Part shown: positions 33,521 to 38,548 of the stretch, piece by piece
Layout of the letters: every line of letters starts with the position of its first letter
Numbering within the stretch: the stretch's first letter is position 1
Source of the DNA: DATECU01 sp035286745
Lineage (GTDB): Bacteria; Acidobacteriota; Vicinamibacteria; Fen-336
DNA length: 38,548 nt
Direction: 5' to 3'
Assembly: GCA_035286745.1 (NCBI GenBank)
Contig: DATECU010000119.1
Span: 1-38,548, forward strand
Program-made: the position numbers and the translations under genes
Notes under the pieces: model-generated
Seen by the model: the letters and a program-made list of their open reading frames with translations, nothing else
Database searches by the model: none
What the model was told of the DNA's origin: nothing

Positions 33521-33548
33521 ATTATAGCCGGCTCGCCCCGGGGGGCAA
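33521..33548 (-). promoter_or_regulatory. Promoter of the hrcA-grpE-dnaK-dnaJ operon
   Basis: On the minus strand TTGCCC (33543-33548) and a perfect TATAAT (33521-33526) are 16 bp apart. Start near 33514, leaving a leader of about 40 bases. Two short palindromes lie downstream: CCACTTTGGTGG at the start site and AGCTGCCAGCT (33498-33508). This resembles a sigma-70 rather than a sigma-32 promoter. Confidence 0.7.
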
Positions 33549-33561
33549 GGATCGGCCCGGC

Positions 33562-35046
33562 TCAGTCGATCTGGGCTCTTTGCAGCGAGCCGCTGAAGTC
33601 GATGTAGATGCTCTTCCACTCCGAGAACACGTCGAGCGCCTGCACGCAGGCCTCGCGATGGCCGTTGCCCGTGTTCTTGGTGCCCCCGAACGGTAGGTGG
33701 GTCTCGGCCCCGATGGTGGGCGCGTTGACGTAGAAGATCCCGGTGTCCATGTCGCGCATGGCCCGGAAGGCCTGGTTGACGTCCCGAGTGTAGATGGAAG
33801 CGGAGAGGCCGTACTCCACCGAATTGCCCACCTCGATGGCTTCGTCCAGCGAGCCGACCGGGAGCACGGACACCACGGGGCCGAAGATCTCCTCCCGGGC
33901 CACCCGCATGCCGGGGGCACAATCGCCGAAGATGGTGGGCTCATGGAAGAAGCCCCTGGCCAGGTCGCCACTCGCCAGGCGATGACCGCCGGCCAAAAGG
34001 GTGGCCCCCTCGCCCTTTCCGATCGCCACGTAGCTCTCCACCGTCTCCAGCTGGCTCTGGTTGACGCAGGGCCCCATGGTGACGCCGGGGGTGAGGCCAT
34101 TGCCGACGCTCAGCGTCTTGGCGCGGGCCACGAAGCGTTCGGTGAACTCCCGGTACACCCTCTTGTGGACCGCCACCCGGCTGGCGGCGGTGCAGCGCTG
34201 CCCGGTGGTGCCGAAGCCACCCCACAGCGCCCCGTCGACTGCCAGCTCCAGGTCGGCGTCGTCCATGACCATGATGATGTTCTTGCCGCCCATCTCCAGA
34301 TGGCAGTGCTTGAAGGCGGGCGCGCAGGCTTCGGAGACCTTGCGGCCGATGGCGGTGGACCCGGTGAAGGACACGATGCGCACCTCGGCGTGGTGCATGA
34401 GCGGCGAACCCACCGCGCTGCCGGAGCCGGTCACCATGTTCACGACGCCCTTGGGAAGCCCAGCTTCCTCCAGGACCCTCACCAGGTTCACAACCGACAG
34501 CGGGGTGTCGGTCGCGGGCTTGACGACGACGGTGTTGCCCAGGATCAGGGCCGGCATCATCTTCCAGGAGGGGATCGCCATCGGGAAGTTCCAGGGCGTG
34601 ATGAGGCCGGCGATACCCACCGGCTGGCGCACCGACATCTGGAACTTGTTGGGCATCTCCGACGGTGTGGTCTGCCCGAACTGCCGGCGTCCCTCGCCCG
34701 CCATGTAATACGTCATGTCGATGGCTTCCTGAACGTCGCCCCGGGTCTCGGCCAGGACCTTACCCATCTCCCGGGTCATGTCCCGCGACAGCTCCTCCTT
34801 GCGCCGAACCAGAAGCTCCGCTGCCCGGTACAGGATCTCTCCCCGCTTGGGTGCGGGCAGCGCGCGCCAGCGCGGGAAGGCCTGGCGAGCTGCATCAACC
34901 GCCTGTTCCAGGTCTGCCGGCCCGGAGTCGGCGAAGCGGCCCACCAGGTCGGAGGTGTCGGCGGGGTTGCGGTTCTCGAAGGTCTTGCCGGAGGCAGCGG
35001 GACGCCATTCGCCGCCGATGTAGTTCCCGTAGACTGGGTCGCCCAT
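33562..35046 (-). CDS. NAD(P)-dependent aldehyde dehydrogenase
   Basis: Aldehyde dehydrogenase superfamily enzyme of 494 residues. The cofactor region has ITPWNFPMAIPSWKM and VVVKPATDTPLS, then VSFTGSTAIGRKVSE. Catalytic residues are Glu261 in LEMGGKN and Cys295 in GQRCTAASR, and EEIFGPVVSVL closes the active site. The N-terminus (GNYIGGEWRPAASGKTFENRNPAD) and overall motifs are closest to the semialdehyde dehydrogenases acting on alpha-ketoglutaric or aminoadipic semialdehyde; the true substrate is not deducible. It follows bactofilin by 17 bases. It converges on nothing: the next gene downstream, hrcA, is on the same strand with its own promoter. Confidence 0.93.
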   Translation of the reverse strand: MGDPVYGNYIGGEWRPAASGKTFENRNPADTSDLVGRFADSGPADLEQAVDAARQAFPRWRALPAPKRGEILYRAAELLVRRKEELSRDMTREMGKVLAETRGDVQEAIDMTYYMAGEGRRQFGQTTPSEMPNKFQMSVRQPVGIAGLITPWNFPMAIPSWKMMPALILGNTVVVKPATDTPLSVVNLVRVLEEAGLPKGVVNMVTGSGSAVGSPLMHHAEVRIVSFTGSTAIGRKVSEACAPAFKHCHLEMGGKNIIMVMDDADLELAVDGALWGGFGTTGQRCTAASRVAVHKRVYREFTERFVARAKTLSVGNGLTPGVTMGPCVNQSQLETVESYVAIGKGEGATLLAGGHRLASGDLARGFFHEPTIFGDCAPGMRVAREEIFGPVVSVLPVGSLDEAIEVGNSVEYGLSASIYTRDVNQAFRAMRDMDTGIFYVNAPTIGAETHLPFGGTKNTGNGHREACVQALDVFSEWKSIYIDFSGSLQRAQID

Positions 35047-35063
35047 GATGTTCTCCCGCCGGC

Positions 35064-35528
35064 TCAGGAGTGAGCCGGCTTGTCCTTGCGATCGCCCGAC
35101 ATGTCGCTGTTGCCCCGGAACATGGCGCCCTCGGCAATCACGATGCGAGGGGCCCGGATGTTGCCGGTGAGGCGCCCGGTGGCCTGGACCTCCACCCGGG
35201 CGCTGGCGTTGCAGTCGCCCACCACCTCGCCGCTGATGATGACCGACTGGGCTTGGATGGTCGCCTTCACCAGGCCGCTTTGCGCCACTCGCAAGTCCTT
35301 GGTTAGGCGGACCTCGCCTTCCACCTGGCCCTCCACGATCACATCCTCGTCGCCGGCCAGCTCGCCCTTGATCTTGGTCTTGGCGCCTATGACGCAGCTC
35401 GAGGTGGCCCGGGCGGAGACCGCCGTCGGGGGCGGCATCGGCGCCGGCCCCGATGGGGGAGCCGGCGGCTGAGGTTGCGGGTGGTGCAGGTCCGGCTTCT
35501 GATCAGGGGCCTTCCCGAAGATTCCCAT
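35064..35528 (-). CDS. Bactofilin-family cytoskeletal protein
   Basis: Protein of 154 residues. A Pro/Gln-rich N-terminus (residues 10-35) is followed by the bactofilin beta-helix of short repeats, for example CVIGAKTKIKGELAGDEDVI, VEGQVEGEVRLTKDLRVAQSG, VIISGEVVGDCNASARVEV and TGRLTGNIRAPRIVIAEGA. Bactofilins polymerise without nucleotide and position cell-wall or polar machines. Shine-Dalgarno AGGAGGAA is three bases before ATG. It lies behind tRNA-Gly, apparently on the same transcript, and ahead of the aldehyde dehydrogenase. Confidence 0.92.
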   Translation of the reverse strand: MGIFGKAPDQKPDLHHPQPQPPAPPSGPAPMPPPTAVSARATSSCVIGAKTKIKGELAGDEDVIVEGQVEGEVRLTKDLRVAQSGLVKATIQAQSVIISGEVVGDCNASARVEVQATGRLTGNIRAPRIVIAEGAMFRGNSDMSGDRKDKPAHS

Positions 35529-35556
35529 GGGTTCCTCCTACTCGGGGCTGACGATG

Positions 35557-35577
35557 GCTCCGGGGATGGCCCGGAGC
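35557..35577 (-). other. Hairpin directly behind tRNA-Gly
   Basis: GCTCCGGG (35557-35564) and CCCGGAGC (35570-35577) form a perfect 8-bp stem with a five-base loop, one base beyond the tRNA CCA end. No U-run follows on the minus strand, so it may partly terminate or separate the tRNA from the bactofilin message during processing. Confidence 0.5.
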
Positions 35578-35578
35578 A

Positions 35579-35654
35579 TGGAGCGGGCGACGGGGTTCGA
35601 ACCCGCGACACCGAGCTTGGGAAGCTCGTACTCTACCAGCTGAGCTACGCCCGC
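35579..35654 (-). tRNA. tRNA-Gly (anticodon CCC), CCA encoded
   Basis: Acceptor GCGGGCG pairs with CGCCCGC. The anticodon stem CGAGC/GCTCG encloses TTCCCAA, giving anticodon CCC for Gly codon GGG. The T arm has GGTTCGAACC, and the encoded 3' end is TCCA. It lies upstream of bactofilin and has its own promoter. Confidence 0.95.
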
Positions 35655-35673
35655 CCGAGATGAATCGTGACCG

Positions 35674-35701
35674 ATCATAGCACCGCCTCCTGCGCGGTCA
35701 A
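35674..35701 (-). promoter_or_regulatory. Promoter of tRNA-Gly and bactofilin
   Basis: On the minus strand TTGACC (35696-35701) and TATGAT (35674-35679) are 16 bp apart, and TGC before TATGAT makes an extended -10. The start is about 15 bases before the tRNA. Confidence 0.75.
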
Positions 35702-35715
35702 GCACGGGAGAGGTC

Positions 35716-37065
35716 TCATCCGCGGATCACCGACAGCACCTCGTCCCGCCGCCTCTCCATCTCGGGGCCGGAGAGGGCCTCCAGGTTCAGGCGCAGCAGC
35801 GGTTCGGTGTTGGAGGGCCGCACGTTGAAGTGCCAGGCATCGTAGTCGACGGAAACCCCGTCGAGCTTGGAGAGACGCCCGTCGCGATAACGCTCCTCGA
35901 GCCGCCCCAGCGCCGCCGGCACGTCGTCGACTCGGGAGTTGATCTCGCCGGAGATGTGGTACTTGGCCCGGAGCGGGGCCAGGATCTCCGACAAGCGGCG
36001 GCCCTCCTTGCCCAAGAGCTCGAGCAGAAGAAGCGCCGGGATCATGCCGTTGTCGGCGTACCAGTTCTCGCGGAAGTAGAAATGGCCGGAAACCTCGCCT
36101 CCGAAGATGGCGTTCTCGTCGCGCATGCGCTTCTTGATGAAGGCGTGGCCGACGCGGTGCATCAGGGCGCGGCCGCCGGCAGCGGTCACCCGATCCGCCA
36201 CCGCTCGCGAGGCCCTGACGTCGTAAACGATCTTGGCCCCGGCTTCCTTGCGGCAGAAGGACTCGGCCAGGATGGCGGTCACAAAGTCGCCGGGGACGAA
36301 CTGGCCGGTGTCGTCGATGAAGAAGCAGCGGTCGGCGTCTCCGTCCCAGGCGATGCCCAGATCGGCCCGCTCGGCGACCACCCGGGCCATGATCTCGCGG
36401 CGGTTCTCCTCGATCAGCGGGTCGGCTGGGTGATTGGGGAAGCTGCCGTCGAGCTCGAAGTACATCCGCACCTGCTCGATCGGTAGGCTGCCCAGGATGG
36501 CCTCGGCGCCCACCGCCCCCATGCCGTTGCCGGTGTCGAGGACCACCTTGAGACGCGGCACCTTGGTGACGTCGATGAACGAGAGGCAGTGGCGGGCGTA
36601 GTCGGCGCTGATGGTCTCGCTCAGCACCGGGGGGCCCTCCGGGTTGCCCGGGTCGGCGTAGCCGCCGGACAGCACCGCGTCCTTGATCTCTTTGATGCCG
36701 GCATCGCCAGACAGCGCCAGCGCTCCTCGGCGGACCATCTTGAGGCCGTTCCACTGCTTCGGATTGTGGGAGGCGGTGACGATGGCCCCGCCGTCCAGAT
36801 CGCGGCTGGCGGCGTAGTAGTAGAGCATGTCGGTGCCGACCACGCCGATGTCGGTCACCTGACAGCCCTGGCTCCGGGCGCCGCCAATGAAGGCAGCGGC
36901 CAGCTCCGGGGAGGAGAGGCGAATGTCACGGCCGACCGCTATGCGCTCGGCGCCCAGGTAGTCCACGAAGGCGCGTCCCACCCGTCTCGCGATCTCGGCG
37001 TTGAGCTGCTGGGGGAAGACGCCTCTGACGTCATAGGCCTTGAAGATGCCGGGGTCGATGGTCAC
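35716..37065 (-). CDS. Phosphomannomutase/phosphoglucomutase
   Basis: Alpha-D-phosphohexomutase of 449 residues that interconverts hexose 6- and 1-phosphates. The N-terminus FKAYDVRGVFPQQLN, the active-site phosphoserine Ser99 in VTASHNPKQWNG, the magnesium loop DGDADR (241-246), the sugar-binding GGEVSGHFYF and the phosphate-binding RPSNTEPLLRL in domain 4 are all present. Motifs fit the bifunctional PMM/PGM type (AlgC/ManB-like). The start lies three bases after the nucleotidyltransferase stop, so the two work in sequence to make a nucleotide sugar such as GDP-mannose. Its stop is 14 bases from the -35 of the tRNA-Gly promoter. Confidence 0.94.
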   Translation of the reverse strand: MTIDPGIFKAYDVRGVFPQQLNAEIARRVGRAFVDYLGAERIAVGRDIRLSSPELAAAFIGGARSQGCQVTDIGVVGTDMLYYYAASRDLDGGAIVTASHNPKQWNGLKMVRRGALALSGDAGIKEIKDAVLSGGYADPGNPEGPPVLSETISADYARHCLSFIDVTKVPRLKVVLDTGNGMGAVGAEAILGSLPIEQVRMYFELDGSFPNHPADPLIEENRREIMARVVAERADLGIAWDGDADRCFFIDDTGQFVPGDFVTAILAESFCRKEAGAKIVYDVRASRAVADRVTAAGGRALMHRVGHAFIKKRMRDENAIFGGEVSGHFYFRENWYADNGMIPALLLLELLGKEGRRLSEILAPLRAKYHISGEINSRVDDVPAALGRLEERYRDGRLSKLDGVSVDYDAWHFNVRPSNTEPLLRLNLEALSGPEMERRRDEVLSVIRG

Positions 37066-37068
37066 TGG

Positions 37069-38130
37069 TCACCCTCCGGCGGTTCGGGAGTAGTCGGACA
37101 AGCAGGTGGCTTCGCCGAGCACCGCGCCCGGCCTCACCCGCGCCCGCCGCCCAACTCGGACCGCGGGGCCCAGCAGGGCCCCTTCGATGCTGGCTTCTAC
37201 TCCCACCTCGGTGCCTTCCCAGATCACGCAGTCGGCGAGCTGGGCCCCTCCGGCCACCGTCACCCGAGAGGCCAGCACGGTGCCGGCTGCAATCTTGGCA
37301 CCCGAGGCCACCCGGCACCAAGCGCCCACATAGAAGGGACCCGCGAGCTCGGCTCCGGGCTCGATCGCCGCCTCCGGGTGAACCCAGCCCCCGGCCACCG
37401 AGCGTCCTTCGAGGACCACCGGGTAGGCGCCGCCGAGAATGTCGCGGTGGACCTGGAGGTACTTCTCCGGGGTGCCGATGTCGATCCAGTAGCCGCGATG
37501 GACGTGGGCCCGCACCAGATCGCCCCGAGCTAGCAGGCTGGGGAAGAAGGACCTCTCGATCGAGTGGTTGACCGCCGGGGGCATAAGCTGAAGCGTGGAG
37601 GTGTCGAGCACGTAGATCCCGGCGTTGATGGTATCGGTCGTGATCTCGCTCGGCTTGGGTTTCTCCAGGAAGCGGCTCACCCGGCCCTGCTGGTCCATTT
37701 CTACCAGACCGTAGGCCGCGGGGTTCTGAACCGGGGTGAGCACCAGGGTGGCGGCGGCGCCGCTTGCCGAGTGGTCAGCCACCACCCGCGGCAAGTCGAC
37801 GTCCGTGAGCACGTCCCCGTTGAGCACGACGGTGGTGTCGTCGAGAAGCGGTTCCGCGTTCTTGACCGCGCCGCCGGTGCCCAGTGGGGTTTGCTCGACC
37901 GCATAGTGGATGCGCATGCCGAGGCTGCTGCCGTCTCCGAACACGGCCTGGATCCGCTCGGGCCGATAGGCGACCGAAAACACGACCTCGGTGATGCCGG
38001 TGCGTCGCAAGAGGTCGAGCTGGTGGCGGAGGAAGGGCCGGTCGACCACCGGCACCACCGGCTTGGGCGTGGTCAGGGTCAGGGGTCGAAGCCGCGTTCC
38101 TTCGCCTCCCGCCAAGATGACGGCCTTCAT
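37069..38130 (-). CDS. Sugar-1-phosphate nucleotidyltransferase with left-handed beta-helix
   Basis: NDP-sugar pyrophosphorylase-like enzyme of 353 residues. The N-terminal domain has the signature KAVILAGGEGTRLRPLTLTTPKP (residues 2-24), LGTGGAVKNAEP, VLNGDVLTDVDL, FLEKPKPSEI, NAGIYVLD and GYWIDIGTPEKYLQVHRDIL. From about residue 240 hexapeptide repeats form a left-handed beta-helix (VHPEAAIEPGAELAGPFYVG, GAKIAAGTVLASRVTVAGG). The closest known types are mannose-1-phosphate guanylyltransferase and glucose-1-phosphate thymidylyltransferase homologues; nucleotide and sugar are not certain. Paired with the mutase downstream and divergent from a nucleotide-sugar dehydrogenase. Confidence 0.9.
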   Translation of the reverse strand: MKAVILAGGEGTRLRPLTLTTPKPVVPVVDRPFLRHQLDLLRRTGITEVVFSVAYRPERIQAVFGDGSSLGMRIHYAVEQTPLGTGGAVKNAEPLLDDTTVVLNGDVLTDVDLPRVVADHSASGAAATLVLTPVQNPAAYGLVEMDQQGRVSRFLEKPKPSEITTDTINAGIYVLDTSTLQLMPPAVNHSIERSFFPSLLARGDLVRAHVHRGYWIDIGTPEKYLQVHRDILGGAYPVVLEGRSVAGGWVHPEAAIEPGAELAGPFYVGAWCRVASGAKIAAGTVLASRVTVAGGAQLADCVIWEGTEVGVEASIEGALLGPAVRVGRRARVRPGAVLGEATCLSDYSRTAGG

Positions 38131-38163
38131 CGCTTCTCAACCCCTCCGCTTTTCGAGCGGGCG

Positions 38164-38172
38164 ATCATAGCA
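38164..38172 (-). promoter_or_regulatory. Extended -10 element before the nucleotidyltransferase
   Basis: TGCTATGAT on the minus strand is an extended -10, and the same nine bases occur in the tRNA-Gly promoter (35674-35682). The -35 at 17 bp (CTGCGC) is weak, as is common for extended -10 promoters. A GGAGGGG Shine-Dalgarno lies between it and the ATG. Confidence 0.55.
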
Positions 38173-38244
38173 CTCCTCCCGATCCAGCGCAGGCTGGGAG
38201 TGTATCCTCAGCGATTTGAGTCACTTCCGGGTTGGGCGTTAGGA

Positions 38245-38273
38245 TTGACACTCCCCGGGGCATCGTCTATAGT
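38245..38273 (+). promoter_or_regulatory. Strong promoter of the nucleotide-sugar dehydrogenase
   Basis: TTGACA (38245-38250) and TATAGT (38268-38273) are separated by 17 bp. The start is about 28 bases before the TTG start codon, with the Shine-Dalgarno GGGAGG (38293-38298) in the leader. It diverges from the promoter at 38164. Confidence 0.85.
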
Positions 38274-38307
38274 CCGCGCGCGCATCCCCCCCGGGAGGAC
38301 TCGACAC

Positions 38308-38548
38308 TTGAACCCCATCCAAGCTGGACTCCTCGACAACATCCGAACGGACAGTGCCCGGGTGGGAACCGTCGGCCTCGGCTATGTCGGCCTACCCCTC
38401 TCCGTCGAGTTCGCATCGGCCGGCTTGTCGGTGACCGGGTTCGAGCTGGCTCCCGAGAAGGTGCAGGCGATCGAGCGGGGGGAGTCCTACGTCCAAGACG
38501 TGCCTTCGGCACGCCTGCTGGAGCTGGTGCGGGCGGGGCGCATCAAGG
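38308..38548 (+). CDS. UDP-glucose/GDP-mannose dehydrogenase family protein, N-terminal part
   Basis: The frame opens at TTG 38308 and runs off the window after 80 codons. The translated start carries the Rossmann motif VGTVGLGYVGLPLSVEFASAG, the GxGxxG-type NAD site, then VTGFELAPEKVQAIERGESY and VQDVPSARLLELVRAGRIK. These match nucleotide-sugar 6-dehydrogenases, most closely the UDP-GlcNAc/UDP-ManNAc type (WbpA/WecC-like) by the ERGESYxxDVPS stretch. It oxidises the C6 hydroxyl of a nucleotide sugar to the uronate for surface polysaccharide. The catalytic Cys and the rest are outside the window. Confidence 0.88.
   Translation, partial: MNPIQAGLLDNIRTDSARVGTVGLGYVGLPLSVEFASAGLSVTGFELAPEKVQAIERGESYVQDVPSARLLELVRAGRIK

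Overview
The window is a GC-rich, gene-dense stretch of chromosome that is almost entirely housekeeping genes. No transposase, integrase, phage gene, CRISPR array or rRNA was found. The content points to a Gram-negative bacterium: lytic transglycosylase, PilT, bactofilin, a GHMP kinase resembling heptose-phosphate kinases, and NDP-sugar genes. The DUF4190/pseudopilin protein, the many TPR proteins, the gluzincin-type peptidases and the heptameric TCAGCNN repeats fit an Acidobacteriota-like lineage. That placement is inference from gene content, not from a marker search.

Layout. Bases 1-2458: an HU/IHF-family gene (cut by the window edge) diverges from der, followed by an IHF-alpha-like gene, a MerR regulator and tRNA-Pro(GGG). 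Bases 2522-5111: surE, tRNA-Pro(CGG), a terminator, a protein with a histone-H1-like tail, acylphosphatase, apt and tRNA-Arg(CCT). Bases 5133-9098: a YfgM-like TPR membrane protein and sppA, converging on a membrane-anchored zinc-ribbon/TPR/peptidase-MA protein. Bases 9211-12905: a DASS-type anion transporter translationally coupled to a GHMP kinase, then efp and tdk. Bases 13026-14526: a hypothetical protein and rtcA. Bases 14561-16984: a three-gene unit of a 50-residue membrane protein, a radical SAM enzyme and an exported zinc metalloprotease. This is the least explained part of the window. Bases 17074-18232: two small membrane proteins, one a DUF4190/pseudopilin fusion.

From 18388 nearly everything lies on the minus strand. 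Read in transcription order, one long unit runs ilvE, pilT, recX, alaS, a lytic transglycosylase and a TPR/AIM24 protein (25957 down to 18388), from a strong promoter with a palindrome in its spacer. A second unit is the heat-shock operon hrcA, grpE, dnaK, dnaJ, followed by prmA, rsmE and a Ser/Thr kinase (33473 down to 26157). A third holds tRNA-Gly(CCC), bactofilin and an aldehyde dehydrogenase. The last minus-strand pair is a sugar nucleotidyltransferase and a phosphomannomutase/phosphoglucomutase. It diverges from a nucleotide-sugar dehydrogenase that runs off the right edge, so that end is a sugar-nucleotide supply locus for surface polysaccharide.

Several promoters match the sigma-70 consensus closely (TTGACA, 16-18 bp, TATAAT-like), so transcription units could be read with some confidence. 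Many adjacent genes overlap by GTGA, ATGA or TTGA, which fixes their start codons. Points worth a second look are the small protein/radical SAM/protease unit, an EF-P without Lys or Arg at the tip of its modification loop, a der gene with no standard start codon, the H1-like tail protein, the heptamer arrays, and the absence of a CIRCE operator upstream of hrcA.
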